From contig NZ_BMKQ01000001.1 in NCBI RefSeq assembly GCF_014644415.1, positions 2,171,556 to 2,235,555 of the forward strand: 64,000 nt of DNA, written 5' to 3'. The notes under the pieces were generated by a model that worked only from the letters and a program-made list of their open reading frames with translations, had not been told where the DNA came from and did not search any database. This DNA comes from Marmoricola endophyticus (GTDB lineage: Bacteria > Actinomycetota > Actinomycetes > Propionibacteriales > Nocardioidaceae). Positions 7,649-16,395 of this stretch are shown piece by piece; the stretch's first letter is position 1; every line of letters begins with the position of its first letter. The translations under genes were made by a program, and so were the position numbers.

Positions 7649-9863
7649 CGTTCCTCCCGCCGTTCCCGTCGCCTTGGCCGGGCGGGTCCCCGGTGTTGCC
7701 ACCACCGGGCTTCGGCGGCGTGCTGGGCTCGGTCGGCGTCGGACTGGGCTTCGGCGCCTGCGACTTCTTCTTCTTGGGCTGCTTCTTCTCCGGCTTCTCC
7801 TGAGGCTCCGGGGTGTACGTCGGCCGAGGCGTGTACGTCGGCACCGGCGCGTGGCCCTCGCTCGGGGCGTCGCCGTCGACGTACGCCGGCTCCGGGAAGT
7901 CCTCGGTGTCGGTGCCGTCGAGCGCCTTGCCCATGATCGAGGTCCAGGTGCGCGCGGGGTAGTCGCCGCCGAAGTACGACGGCAGCCACCCGTCGAGCTG
8001 GTCGTTGCCGTCGCCGCGGGCGTACATCACGGCCGTCGAGAGCTGCGGCGTGAAGCCGACGAACCAGGCGCTGGAGACCTGGTCCTTGTCGTTGGTCGCG
8101 GTGCCGGTCTTGCCGGCGGCCGGGCGACCGAGGTTGAGCGCGGCCGTGCCGGTGCCGGAGGTGACGACCTTCTGCATGGCGTACGAGACGTCCGAGGCGA
8201 TGTCCTTGGACAGCACCCGCTTGTCGTCGTCGGGCGCGTCGTAGAGGACCTTGCCGTCGCTGCGCCTGGTCACCTTCTGCACGACGTGCCACGGGTGCGA
8301 GACGCCGCCGTCGGCGATGGTGGCGTACGCGTTGGCCATGTCGAACGCCGAGACCCGCTCCGAGCCGAGCGAGATGCCGGTGTTGGCGGGGATCTTGTCC
8401 TTCTCGACCGGGATGCCGAGCCGCTTGGCCATGTCGCGGATCTTGGTCGGGCCGTTCTTCATCGACACCGTCATGTCGACGAACGCGGTGTTCACCGACT
8501 CCTCGAGCGCCTTGAGCGCGCTGATCGAGGAGCCGTACGACGTGCCGTTGCCGCCGCCCTCGTTGCGCACCGTCGTGCCGTCGGGGTAGCGGTAGGGCGA
8601 GTTCCCCTCGAAGGAGTCCTTGAGGCTGAAGCCGTCCTCGAGCGCGGCCGCCAGCGCGAACGGCTTGAACGACGAGCCCGGCTGTGCACCGGCCTCGGGC
8701 CAGTTGAAGGCGCTCTTGAGGTAGTCCTGGCCGCCGTAGAGCCCGCGGACGGCGCCGGTCTTGACGTCGATCGAGACCGCACCGACGTGCAGCGCCTTGA
8801 GCCCCTCGGGCCGTTCCTCCTCGACGCCCTCCTGCACGGCGCGCATCACCGGACGGGAGAAGGTGGTCGTGACCTTCAGCCCGCCGCCGTCGATGGTGGA
8901 GTCGGAGAACCCCTTCTCCTTGAGCTCCTTGCGGACCATCTCCAGCATGAAGCCGCGCTGGCCGCCGTAGGTCTGGGTCTTCTCGATCTTCGGGAACGTC
9001 GGCAGCTTCTCGGCGTCCTGCTGCGCGGTCGCCGGGTCGATGCTGCCGAGCTTGCCCATCCCGTCGAGGACGTAGCGGTAGCGGCTGAGCAGGCGCTGGG
9101 CCGCGTCCGGCCCCTCCGCTGGGTCGTAGTTGCCCGGGGAGTTCAGCACCGCGGCCAGCGCCGCGCCCTGCTTCACGGTCAGCTCGGTGACGTCGCGGTC
9201 GAAGTACGCCTTCGCTGCGGCCTGGATGCCGTACGCGCCGCGGCCGAAGTAGATGGTGTTGAGGTAGCCCTCGAGGATCTCCCGCTTGCTCTGCTGCTTC
9301 TGCAGCTTCAGCGAGACCAGTGCCTCACGGGCCTTGCGGGTCAGGCTGCGCTCGCTGGAGAGGTAGAGGATCTTGACGTACTGCTGGGTGATCGTCGACG
9401 CGCCCTGCGTCGAGTTGCCGCGCGCGTTGGAGAACGCCGCCCGGACGATGCCCTTGGGGTCGATCCCCTTGTTGGTCCAGAACGTGCGGTCCTCGGCGGC
9501 GATCACGGCGTCGCGCACGTGCTTGGGCACCTTGTCGTACGACACCGACTCGCGGTTCTGGTCGACGAACCGGCCCAGCGTGGTGTTCCCGCCTCGGTAG
9601 TAGACGTTGGTGGTCTGGGTCTGGAAGTCGGCGTTCGGGTCCGGGATCGTGGTCGTCGTGTAGGCCACGATGAAGCCCAGCGCACCGACGAGGACCAGCA
9701 CCAGGACGCCGATCAGCGACACCCGGACCAGCCGCCGCCAGCCGCGTCGCCCCTTGGCCTTCTGGGGCTTGCGCCCACCCGGGCGTCCGCCCTTGCGGCT
9801 GACCGGCCCGCCGGCGGCGCGGGCGCGCGAGGGCCCTGGGCCCGCGTTGCTCGGTGGAGTCAC
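7620..9863 (-). CDS. Bifunctional penicillin-binding protein (transglycosylase/transpeptidase)
   Basis: This class A PBP of about 747 residues polymerises glycan strands and cross-links stem peptides at the outer membrane face. After a basic cytoplasmic tail and one membrane anchor comes a GT51 domain with the catalytic EDRTFWTNKGID and GASTITQQYVK motifs, then a transpeptidase domain with GSSFKPF (SxxK), SVN (SxN) and KTGT. The C-terminus is a long proline/lysine-rich extension ending in glycine/asparagine repeats. I prefer the GTG at 9863 because a TACCCT -10 element lies six bases upstream; a GTG or ATG at 9932 would add 23 residues. It corresponds to ponA1 by synteny. Confidence 0.93.
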   Translation of the reverse strand: MTPPSNAGPGPSRARAAGGPVSRKGGRPGGRKPQKAKGRRGWRRLVRVSLIGVLVLVLVGALGFIVAYTTTTIPDPNADFQTQTTNVYYRGGNTTLGRFVDQNRESVSYDKVPKHVRDAVIAAEDRTFWTNKGIDPKGIVRAAFSNARGNSTQGASTITQQYVKILYLSSERSLTRKAREALVSLKLQKQQSKREILEGYLNTIYFGRGAYGIQAAAKAYFDRDVTELTVKQGAALAAVLNSPGNYDPAEGPDAAQRLLSRYRYVLDGMGKLGSIDPATAQQDAEKLPTFPKIEKTQTYGGQRGFMLEMVRKELKEKGFSDSTIDGGGLKVTTTFSRPVMRAVQEGVEEERPEGLKALHVGAVSIDVKTGAVRGLYGGQDYLKSAFNWPEAGAQPGSSFKPFALAAALEDGFSLKDSFEGNSPYRYPDGTTVRNEGGGNGTSYGSSISALKALEESVNTAFVDMTVSMKNGPTKIRDMAKRLGIPVEKDKIPANTGISLGSERVSAFDMANAYATIADGGVSHPWHVVQKVTRRSDGKVLYDAPDDDKRVLSKDIASDVSYAMQKVVTSGTGTAALNLGRPAAGKTGTATNDKDQVSSAWFVGFTPQLSTAVMYARGDGNDQLDGWLPSYFGGDYPARTWTSIMGKALDGTDTEDFPEPAYVDGDAPSEGHAPVPTYTPRPTYTPEPQEKPEKKQPKKKKSQAPKPSPTPTEPSTPPKPGGGNTGDPPGQGDGNGGRNGGGLLGNAG

Positions 9864-9869
9864 CCGACG

Positions 9870-9875
9870 AGGGTA
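9870..9875 (-). promoter_or_regulatory. -10 element TACCCT upstream of the PBP gene
   Basis: On the minus strand TACCCT is followed by six bases and then the GTG at 9863, the same geometry seen for several other genes here, implying a leaderless transcript for the PBP/GT87 pair. Confidence 0.5.
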
Positions 9876-9958
9876 CGGGCTGGCCCTGTCCGTTCCAGCC
9901 CGTGCAGCCCGCCGACGGGTGACGTCCCTCACCGCCAGCCACGGGTCGCGCCGCGGAA

Positions 9959-9986
9959 TTGCACTCTCTCGATGTATCGATACGAT
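9959..9986 (+). promoter_or_regulatory. Promoter of padR-ino1, TTGCAC-N16-TACGAT
   Basis: A -35 like TTGCAC (9959-9964) and a -10 TACGAT (9981-9986) are separated by 16 bases, predicting a transcription start near 9993. The spacer and -10 overlap the palindrome GTATCGATAC, so binding there would block RNA polymerase. Confidence 0.55.
9974..9983. promoter_or_regulatory. Palindrome GTATCGATAC, candidate PadR operator
   Basis: A perfect 10-bp palindrome overlaps the predicted -10 of the padR promoter. PadR repressors commonly autoregulate by binding AT-containing palindromes at their own promoter, so this is the best operator candidate in the spacer. Confidence 0.5.
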
Positions 9987-9996
9987 AGGTTCTCGC

Positions 9997-10021
9997 GATG
10001 CACCGTTCTGATCGGTGCATC
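9997..10021. promoter_or_regulatory. Inverted repeat GATGCACCG-N7-CGGTGCATC
   Basis: A perfect 9-bp-arm inverted repeat begins just after the predicted transcription start of padR and ends 32 bases before its ATG. It may be a second repressor site or an mRNA hairpin in the leader. Confidence 0.55.
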
Positions 10022-10053
10022 CGACACACCGAGCAGATCAGGAGCGAGCAGCG

Positions 10054-10674
10054 ATGGCCAAGCGGGGCGACTCACTGGAGATGGCGGTCCTCGGACTGCT
10101 GCTCGAGTCACCGCTGCACGGCTACGAGCTGCGCAAGCGCCTGAACCTGCTGCTCGGCTGGAGCCGGCTGCTGTCGTACGGCTCGCTCTACCCCGCGCTG
10201 AAGAAGATGCTGCGGGCCGGGTGGATCAGCGACGAGTTCGAGCCCACGGCCGTCACCCGCCGCCAGCGGATCACCTACGAGATCACCGACGCCGGCCGCG
10301 AGCACTTCGCCTCGCAGATGACCGAGTCGGGCCCGGCCTCGTGGGAGGACGACAGCTTCGACGTCCGGTTCGTGTTCTTCGCCCGCTCCGACCTCGACGT
10401 CCGGCTGCGGATCCTCGAGGGCCGGCGCACCCGGCTCGAGGAGCGGCTGGAGCGCCTCGGCAAGACCTCGTCGGGGTCCGACCGGTACGCCGCCGAGCTG
10501 CAGCGCCACCGGGTGGAGTCGGTCGAGCGCGAGCTGTCGTGGCTGACCGACCTCATCGAGGCCGAGCGGCAGGCCTCGGACCGCAAGGGTCCCGAGGTCG
10601 AGCCCGGTGGGTCGGAGGACCCGAGCACCAACCCCAGCACCAACCCGAGCACCAACACCGAGACACGCAAGTAG
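10054..10674 (+). CDS. PadR family transcriptional regulator
   Basis: This 206-residue protein has an N-terminal winged helix typical of PadR ([21 protein letters not shown] and [16 protein letters not shown]), followed by a C-terminal helical dimerisation domain with an arginine/glutamate-rich coiled segment around residues 120-170. It ends in a low-complexity asparagine/serine/threonine tail repeating NPST. AGGAG precedes the ATG at 10054. It lies directly upstream of inositol-phosphate synthase in one transcript, as Rv0047c does beside ino1, so control of inositol synthesis and of its own promoter is likely. Confidence 0.92.
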   Translation: MAKRGDSLEMAVLGLLLESPLHGYELRKRLNLLLGWSRLLSYGSLYPALKKMLRAGWISDEFEPTAVTRRQRITYEITDAGREHFASQMTESGPASWEDDSFDVRFVFFARSDLDVRLRILEGRRTRLEERLERLGKTSSGSDRYAAELQRHRVESVERELSWLTDLIEAERQASDRKGPEVEPGGSEDPSTNPSTNPSTNTETRK

Positions 10675-10699
10675 AGAAGACAAGGAAGAAGGAGAACCC

Positions 10700-11791
10700 A
10701 TGGGTTCGGTTCGAGTAGCCATCGTCGGCGTGGGCAACTGCGCCAGCTCCCTGGTCCAGGGTGTCGAGTACTACCGGAACGCCGACTCCTCGGCCACCGT
10801 TCCGGGACTCATGCACGTCACCTTCGGCGACTACCACGTCGGGGACGTCGAGTTCGTCGCCGCGTTCGACGTCGACGACAAGAAGGTCGGCAAGGACCTC
10901 TCCGAGGCGATCAACGCCTCCGAGAACAACACCATCAAGATCGCCGACGTCCCGACCCTGGGTCTCGACGTCCAGCGCGGCCACACCCTCGACGGCCTGG
11001 GCAAGTACTACCGCGAGACGATCAACGAGTCCGCCGCCGAGCCGGTCGACGTCGTGGCCGCCCTCAAGGAGTCGCAGGCCGACGTGCTCGTGTCCTACCT
11101 CCCGGTGGGCTCCGAGGAGGCCGACAAGTTCTACGCCCAGTGCGCCATCGACGCGGGCGTCGCCTTCGTCAACGCGCTGCCGGTGTTCATCGCCTCCGAC
11201 CCCGTGTGGGCCAAGAAGTTCGAGGACGCGGGCATCCCGATCGTCGGCGACGACATCAAGTCCCAGGTCGGCGCCACCATCACCCACCGCGTGATGGCCA
11301 AGCTGTTCGAGGACCGTGGCGTGACGCTGGACCGTACGTACCAGCTCAACGTCGGCGGCAACATGGACTTCAAGAACATGCTCGAGCGCGAGCGCCTGGA
11401 GTCCAAGAAGGTCTCCAAGACGCAGGCCGTGACCTCGAACCTGCAGGGCGAGCTGGCCGGCAAGGTCTCCGACCACAACGTGCACATCGGCCCGTCCGAC
11501 CACGTCGCGTGGCTCGACGACCGCAAGTGGGCGTACGTCCGCCTCGAGGGCCGCGCGTTCGGCGACGTCCCGCTGAACCTGGAGTACAAGCTCGAGGTCT
11601 GGGACTCCCCCAACTCCGCCGGCATCATCATCGACGCGATCCGCGCCGCGAAGATCGCCAAGGACCGCGGCATCGGCGGCCCGCTGCTCTCGGCGTCGTC
11701 GTACCTGATGAAGTCCCCGCCGGTGCAGCGCCCCGACGACGAGGGCCGCGCCAGCGTCGAGGCCTTCATCAAGGGCGACGTGGACCGCTGA
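10700..11791 (+). CDS. ino1: Inositol-3-phosphate synthase
   Basis: This 363-residue NAD-dependent enzyme converts glucose-6-phosphate to inositol-3-phosphate, the first step toward phosphatidylinositol, mycothiol and related lipids. The nucleotide-binding loop [12 protein letters not shown] is at the N-terminus, and the segments [23 protein letters not shown] and [15 protein letters not shown] are characteristic of the actinobacterial/archaeal short form. AAGGAG precedes ATG 10700. It is 25 bases downstream of padR, with which it is presumably co-transcribed. A REP-like sequence and a terminator hairpin follow. Confidence 0.96.
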   Translation: MGSVRVAIVGVGNCASSLVQGVEYYRNADSSATVPGLMHVTFGDYHVGDVEFVAAFDVDDKKVGKDLSEAINASENNTIKIADVPTLGLDVQRGHTLDGLGKYYRETINESAAEPVDVVAALKESQADVLVSYLPVGSEEADKFYAQCAIDAGVAFVNALPVFIASDPVWAKKFEDAGIPIVGDDIKSQVGATITHRVMAKLFEDRGVTLDRTYQLNVGGNMDFKNMLERERLESKKVSKTQAVTSNLQGELAGKVSDHNVHIGPSDHVAWLDDRKWAYVRLEGRAFGDVPLNLEYKLEVWDSPNSAGIIIDAIRAAKIAKDRGIGGPLLSASSYLMKSPPVQRPDDEGRASVEAFIKGDVDR

Positions 11792-11792
11792 G

Positions 11793-11880
11793 GAACGAAG
11801 CGGGCCACGTCTCGCCCGCAGGTTGAGCTGCGCCTGCGACCGAGGAACGAGGTCGCAACGGCGCTGTCGAAACCCACCGG
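11793..11880. repeat. Degenerate REP-like intergenic element
   Basis: The spacer after ino1 holds a stretch rich in short repeats (GAGGAACGA twice) that ends GCTGTCGAAACCC. The GTCGAAACC end resembles the GACGTCGAGACC end of the elements at 3671 and 6161, suggesting a diverged relative. No coding potential is evident. Confidence 0.45.
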
Positions 11881-11912
11881 GCTAGGCGCACCGACCCGGG
11901 CCGAGCGCCGGC

Positions 11913-11947
11913 AGACCCCCGTACCGCCCCCGGCGGTGCGGGGGTCT
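11913..11947 (+). terminator. Terminator hairpin after ino1
   Basis: AGACCCCCGTACCGCC pairs with GGCGGTGCGGGGGTCT with a single imperfect position and a very short loop. There is no long T run, as is common for high-GC actinobacterial terminators. It separates ino1 from the RDD gene. Confidence 0.7.
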
Positions 11948-12067
11948 CGTGCTTCTCCCCTCAGCCCAGCGCCGACCACGACCGCGAATGCCGTACCTCG
12001 CCGGATCCGGTGCGAACTCGGCGTCACGAATCACTGCGAAGCGCTGGTCACCGGGCGGACGTACCCC

Positions 12068-12073
12068 TACGAT
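12068..12073 (+). promoter_or_regulatory. -10 element TACGAT upstream of the RDD gene
   Basis: TACGAT is followed by exactly six bases and the ATG at 12080. This predicts transcription from the ATG itself and a leaderless mRNA. Confidence 0.5.
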
Positions 12074-12079
12074 CCGCCC

Positions 12080-12652
12080 ATGACCGACTCCGCGCCGCCT
12101 CCGCCGCCCCACGACCCGTACGGCCAGAACCCCTACGGCCAGAGCCCGTACGGCCAGCCGCAAGCCGCCCCGGGCGGCCGCCAGCCGGGATCACTCCTCG
12201 ACCGCTTCGTCGCCCGACTCCTCGACAGCATCCTCGTCGGGATCGTCAGCGCCATCATCGGCGGGATCATCGGCGCCGGGACCGTGATGTCGGGCGGGTC
12301 CGCCGGCTACGGTCTGCAGGCGCTCTCCGCGGTCGTCGGGGTCGTGATCTCCCTCGGCTACTTCACCCTGATGGAGTCCACGCAGGGCCGCACGCTGGGC
12401 AAGATGGTGATGAAGCTGCACACCCTCAGCCCCACGGGTGGCAAGCCCGACTTCACCCAGGCGCTCAAGCGCAACATCTTCAACGGCTACGGGATCCTCG
12501 GTCTGATCCCGTTCGTCGGCAGCTTCATCGGCGGGATCCTCGGGCTCGTCGCGGTGATCCTCATCGCCGTCCAGATCAACGGCGACCCGGTCAAGCGCCA
12601 GGGCTGGCACGACAAGTTCGCGGGCGGCACGGAGGTCGTCAAGGAGGGCTGA
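12080..12652 (+). CDS. RDD family membrane protein
   Basis: This 190-residue protein has a short proline-rich N-terminus with three repeats of the (N/S)PYGQ type and then an RDD domain: LLDRFVARLLDSILVG with the R and D..D signature, a second membrane segment, TLGKMVMKLHTLSPTGGKP, and a third span near the C-terminus. RDD proteins are membrane proteins of mostly unknown role, some implicated in ion or substrate transport. A bidirectional terminator separates it from the convergent phosphatase gene. Function is not assigned beyond the family. Confidence 0.85.
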   Translation: MTDSAPPPPPHDPYGQNPYGQSPYGQPQAAPGGRQPGSLLDRFVARLLDSILVGIVSAIIGGIIGAGTVMSGGSAGYGLQALSAVVGVVISLGYFTLMESTQGRTLGKMVMKLHTLSPTGGKPDFTQALKRNIFNGYGILGLIPFVGSFIGGILGLVAVILIAVQINGDPVKRQGWHDKFAGGTEVVKEG

Positions 12653-12681
12653 GCCCGCGACACGACGATCTGCACGGCGAG

Positions 12682-12709
12682 GGGCCCGGTCCAGGGGTGG
12701 ACCGGGCCC
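12682..12709. terminator. Bidirectional terminator hairpin
   Basis: GGGCCCGGTCCA and TGGACCGGGCCC form a perfect 12-bp stem with a GGGG loop, followed by TTCGTCG. It lies between the convergent RDD and histidine phosphatase genes and can serve both. Confidence 0.85.
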
Positions 12710-12724
12710 TTCGTCGTCGGGCGG

Positions 12725-13330
12725 TCACTGCGCATCCTCGACCAGTCGCCAGCCGTCGGCGTCGACGGCGAGCTCGGCGTACTCGCCGTTGGCCAGCTCG
12801 TGGGCGCGACTGCGGTCGGTCCGGCCCGTGAGCACCGGCACCACGATCGACAGCGCGGTCTGGTGGCCGACGACGAGGGCGGTCTCACCGCGGTGCTCGT
12901 CGGCGACGGCGGCCAGCTCGGCGGCGTACCGGTCGACGACCTCGCGTCCGGACTCACCACCCGGGAAGCGGGCGTCCAGGTCGCCGGCGAACCAGCGGTC
13001 GGTCACCTCGTGCAACCGGTGCACGTCGAAGGGCTGCCCGCGCAGGTCCCCGGCGTCCGCCTCGCGCAGCGACCGCCTCGTCAGCACCGGCACCTGGGCA
13101 GCGACCCCGACGCGCGCGGCGACGAGCTCGGCAGTCTGCACGGCCCGCGAGGTGTCGCTCGACCAGACACGCGCGAGCCTGCGGTCCCGCAGCGCGTCCG
13201 CGAGTCCCCTCGCCTGGGAGCGCCCCTCGGCGGAGAGCCACCCACCTTCGTCGGAGAACCAGGTCTCGACGTAGTCCGTCGCCCCGTGCCGAGCGACGAG
13301 CACCGTGGCCGCGCAGGCCAGGTCGCTCAC
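12725..13330 (-). CDS. Histidine phosphatase family protein (phosphoglycerate mutase-like)
   Basis: The 201-residue product carries the catalytic RHG motif (VLVARHGATDY) near residue 14, the phosphate pocket SSDTSRAVQTAE, a glutamate in LREADAGDLRG, and the second histidine in ALVVGHQTAL. This is the histidine-phosphatase superfamily, which includes small-molecule phosphatases; true phosphoglycerate mutase is less likely at this length. Its GTG overlaps the stop of the upstream oxidoreductase gene by four bases, so the two are translationally coupled. The substrate is unknown. Confidence 0.88.
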   Translation of the reverse strand: MSDLACAATVLVARHGATDYVETWFSDEGGWLSAEGRSQARGLADALRDRRLARVWSSDTSRAVQTAELVAARVGVAAQVPVLTRRSLREADAGDLRGQPFDVHRLHEVTDRWFAGDLDARFPGGESGREVVDRYAAELAAVADEHRGETALVVGHQTALSIVVPVLTGRTDRSRAHELANGEYAELAVDADGWRLVEDAQ

Positions 13331-14184
13331 GGCCGCCCTCGTGCCGAGACCGCGTCGACGAGGGTCTGCTCGTCACCGGCGTACGGGCCGTCGGGCCGCG
13401 GCCAGTGGGTGACCACGTCGGTGAATCCGAGCTCCTCGGCGCGGCCCACGGCGTCCTCGAACGCGCCCACGCTCTCCAGCGAGTACGACGGACCGGCGTC
13501 GAGGTTCAGGTAGCGCGGGTACGACGCCGGGTCCCGGCCAGCGGCCGCGAGCGCCTCCTCGAGCACCTCGCGGGCACGGGCGTGGCCCTGCCACCACTCC
13601 TCGACGCTGTCCGCCCTGGTGCCGGTCGTGACCCAGCCGTCACCGGTTCGGGCGGCGTACCGGACCGACCGCGGGCCGTTCCCGGCGAGCAGCAGCGGCG
13701 TGCGCCGCAGTGGCGGGAGCGTGCGCGCGTCGTGGGCGGAGAACCACCGTCCCTCGGCGTCGACGTGGTCCTCGGCACGCAGCCGGACCAGCAGGTCGAC
13801 CATCTCCTGGAACCGGTCGACCCGCTCACGCACCGAGAGGTCCGGCCCGCCGAGGATCGCCGAGTCCCGGTCGCCGCCGGTGCCGATGCCGAGCAGGAAC
13901 CGGCCCTCGGAGACGTCCTCCAGGGCCTGGACGTCGCGCAGCAGCGGCACCGGGTGGCGGAAGTTCGGGGAGGACACGAAGGTGCCCAGCCCGATCCGCG
14001 AGGTGGTCGCGGCCACCGCGCCGAGGACCGGCATCGCACCGCGCCAGTCCGCGTCGGGCAGCCCGCCCCAGACCAGGTGGTCGTAGGTCCAGGCGTGGTC
14101 CAGCCCCATCTCCTCGCAGCTGCGCCAGCGCGGTGCCGCCTCCGCCCAGGGCAGGTCGGTCAGGACGACGACTCCGATCCGCAT
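13327..14184 (-). CDS. LLM-class flavin/F420-dependent oxidoreductase
   Basis: This 285-residue TIM-barrel enzyme matches the luciferase-like monooxygenase class: MRIGVVVLTDLPW at the N-terminus, HAWTYDHLVWGG, RIGLGTFVSSPNFRHPV, GRFLLGIGTGGDRDS and TPLLLAGNGPRSVRYAARTGDGWVT. These segments build the deazaflavin/flavin pocket; many actinobacterial members use F420. ATG 14184 lies six bases after a TACGGT -10 element. The gene is divergent from the GT2 gene and coupled to the downstream phosphatase. The substrate is unknown. Confidence 0.88.
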   Translation of the reverse strand: MRIGVVVLTDLPWAEAAPRWRSCEEMGLDHAWTYDHLVWGGLPDADWRGAMPVLGAVAATTSRIGLGTFVSSPNFRHPVPLLRDVQALEDVSEGRFLLGIGTGGDRDSAILGGPDLSVRERVDRFQEMVDLLVRLRAEDHVDAEGRWFSAHDARTLPPLRRTPLLLAGNGPRSVRYAARTGDGWVTTGTRADSVEEWWQGHARAREVLEEALAAAGRDPASYPRYLNLDAGPSYSLESVGAFEDAVGRAEELGFTDVVTHWPRPDGPYAGDEQTLVDAVSARGRP

Positions 14185-14190
14185 ACCGAC

Positions 14191-14196
14191 ACCGTA
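14191..14196 (-). promoter_or_regulatory. -10 element TACGGT upstream of the LLM gene
   Basis: On the minus strand TACGGT, six bases, then ATG: the same leaderless geometry as at the RDD and PBP genes. Confidence 0.5.
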
Positions 14197-14436
14197 GGAC
14201 CGGGAGGGGGCCCCGGCGTGAGCGGGAACACGGCCTCGATGCGTTGATCGTTCCAACGGCTCTCGGCACAGTGGGCGACTACCCGGGACGGAGACGGTCC
14301 GCCCCGGCGCGCGGTCCCCCGACCGCGTCGTACGACCCGGACGCACGCAGACGTGCGCATCGGCAGCCCTGGCAGCGCTCGACTCCCCCACGACCGCACA
14401 CCCCCTCCAGCAGCTCCCGACGGAAGGTCCCCGACC

Positions 14437-16395
14437 GTGACGCTGACGCGTACCCCTGCCCCGACCCCCCAGCCGGATCCTGGCCGGGACCACGACCCGC
14501 ACCCCACCCCGGTGCCCGCCCAGCGCACCGGCCAGGTCGCGCCCCTCGACCGCGTCGTCTCCCCCGACGCCCGACGGCGCCTGACCCGGCCGGCGCGCCG
14601 ACGGGAGATCGTCGCCGTCATCGAGCCCACCTGGGCCCGGGCGGCCGACACCGAGGGTCGCGCCGACCTCGACGTCGTCCACGCCGAGCCCGACCTGGTG
14701 CGCGAGGCGGCGGAGCGGCTGACCGCCCACCTGCAGCCCGGGGAGCTGGTCGCCGCCGACGGCGGACGACTGACCCTGCGGCTGCGCCGGGAGGACCGCG
14801 CCGCACGCCCCGTGCGCCTCCAGGAGATGGCCTACCACGCGGTCGAGGTGCTCGAGCGGCTGCGCGACCACGACGGCGTGATCGACCTGGGCGTCGGCTG
14901 GTCGCCGATCACCCGCCGCCAGACGCCGGACCTGGCCGAGGAGCGGGCGGCGGAGGCGGCGACCGAGTCGCTGCGCCAGCGAGACCTGCAGCCCCGCCAC
15001 GGCCGGTCCGCCAAGCGACAGCCGAAGATCTGGTGGTTCAGCGCCGGGCGCCAGGTGCTGTGGGCGACCGTCGGGTCGGTCGTGCTGCCGTTCCTGGCCC
15101 TCGTCGGGCTGTGGGCGGTCGGCCTCGACGTCTCCGGGGCGCTGTACTGGGCCCTCGTCGCCGCGCTCGGCATCACCGCGCTCGGCATCTGGGCCGAGTG
15201 CGTCGCCGCGCTCGACCCTCCCCGGCTCCCCGCCGCCCCCGATCGTCCGGCACCGCGGGCGAGCGCCGTGATCGCCGCGTACCTCCCCAACGAGGCGGAG
15301 ACCGTGCTGGAGACCGTCGAGCACTTCCTGGACCAGGAGTACGAGGGCGAGCTCCAGGTGGTGCTCGCCTACAACACCCCGGTCGACCTGGCTGTCGAGC
15401 GCGACCTGCACGCGCTGGCCGCCCGCGAGCCGTCGCTGACGGTCCTGCGCGTGGCGGACAGCACCTCCAAGGCCCAGAACGTGAACGCCGCGCTGGCGGT
15501 CGCGACCGGCGAGTTCGTCGGGATCTTCGACGCCGACCACCAGCCGGCGCAGGGCTCCTTCGACCGGGCCTGGCGCTGGATCGCCGACGGCGTCGACGTC
15601 GTGCAGGGCCACTGCGTGATCCGCAACGGCGCCGACTCCGCCCTGGCCAGGCTGGTCGCGGTCGAGTTCGAGCAGATCTACGCAGTCGCCCACCCCGGCC
15701 GCGCGGCGGTCTCCGGGTTCGGCATCTTCGGCGGCTCCAACGGCTACTGGCGATCCAGCGCCCTCGAGCAGATCCGGCTGCGCGGGTCGTACCTCACCGA
15801 GGACATCGAGGCCTCGATGCGGCTGCTCGCCAACGGCGGGCGGCTGGTCAACGACCCCGGGCTGATCAGCCGCGAGCTCGCCCCCGAGACGCCCAAGGCG
15901 CTGTGGCGCCAGCGGATGCGGTGGGCACAGGGCTGGTTCCAGGTCTCGGCGCGCCACCTGCCGCCGGTGCTCGCCTCGCCGTACCTCTCGCTGCGGCAGA
16001 AGGTCGGGGCGACGTACCTCCTGGGCTGGCGCGAGGTCTACCCCTGGCTCTCCATCCTCGCCTGGCCGCTGCTCGGCTTCTTGGCCTGGCGCGACGGCGG
16101 CCTGTCGATGAGCACGCCGCTGTTCCTCCTGATCACGCTCTTCGTCACGGTCTCCGGGCCGCTGCAGACGTTCGTCGGGTGGCGTCTGGCCGTCCCGGAG
16201 GTCCGCCGTCACCGCTGGTGGTTCGTCGGGGCCGCGATCGCGAACCTCGTCGCCTACACCGAGCTGAAGAACCTCGTGAACCGCGTCGCGCACCTCAAGC
16301 AGCTGCGCGGGGAGCACCAGTGGGTGGTCACGCCGCGCACGGCCGCCAGCCAAAGCGCGACCGACACCGTCACGAGCGAGAGGAGCACCGCATGA
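14437..16395 (+). CDS. Membrane GT2 polysaccharide synthase with N-terminal GGDEF-like region
   Basis: This 652-residue protein is a processive-type family 2 glycosyltransferase: a metal-binding DADHQ motif near residue 365, TEDIE near 454 and the acceptor-site QRMRW near 492, flanked by two membrane spans before the catalytic domain and three after it, as in cellulose and hyaluronan synthases. Residues about 45-190 look like a degenerate GGDEF domain (HLQPGELVAADGGRLTL, then IDLGVGWSPI, then a helical RAAEAATESLR end) without GGDEF residues. The GTG at 14437 has GGAAGG upstream. The stop overlaps the ATG of an acyltransferase, suggesting an acylated exopolysaccharide. The product is not identifiable. 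Confidence 0.82.
   Translation: MTLTRTPAPTPQPDPGRDHDPHPTPVPAQRTGQVAPLDRVVSPDARRRLTRPARRREIVAVIEPTWARAADTEGRADLDVVHAEPDLVREAAERLTAHLQPGELVAADGGRLTLRLRREDRAARPVRLQEMAYHAVEVLERLRDHDGVIDLGVGWSPITRRQTPDLAEERAAEAATESLRQRDLQPRHGRSAKRQPKIWWFSAGRQVLWATVGSVVLPFLALVGLWAVGLDVSGALYWALVAALGITALGIWAECVAALDPPRLPAAPDRPAPRASAVIAAYLPNEAETVLETVEHFLDQEYEGELQVVLAYNTPVDLAVERDLHALAAREPSLTVLRVADSTSKAQNVNAALAVATGEFVGIFDADHQPAQGSFDRAWRWIADGVDVVQGHCVIRNGADSALARLVAVEFEQIYAVAHPGRAAVSGFGIFGGSNGYWRSSALEQIRLRGSYLTEDIEASMRLLANGGRLVNDPGLISRELAPETPKALWRQRMRWAQGWFQVSARHLPPVLASPYLSLRQKVGATYLLGWREVYPWLSILAWPLLGFLAWRDGGLSMSTPLFLLITLFVTVSGPLQTFVGWRLAVPEVRRHRWWFVGAAIANLVAYTELKNLVNRVAHLKQLRGEHQWVVTPRTAASQSATDTVTSERSTA

Noticed and set aside
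5492-10718. Plus-strand open frames across the GT87 and PBP genes
   Set aside because: They are shadows of the minus-strand genes, whose products carry clear catalytic motifs and better start signals.
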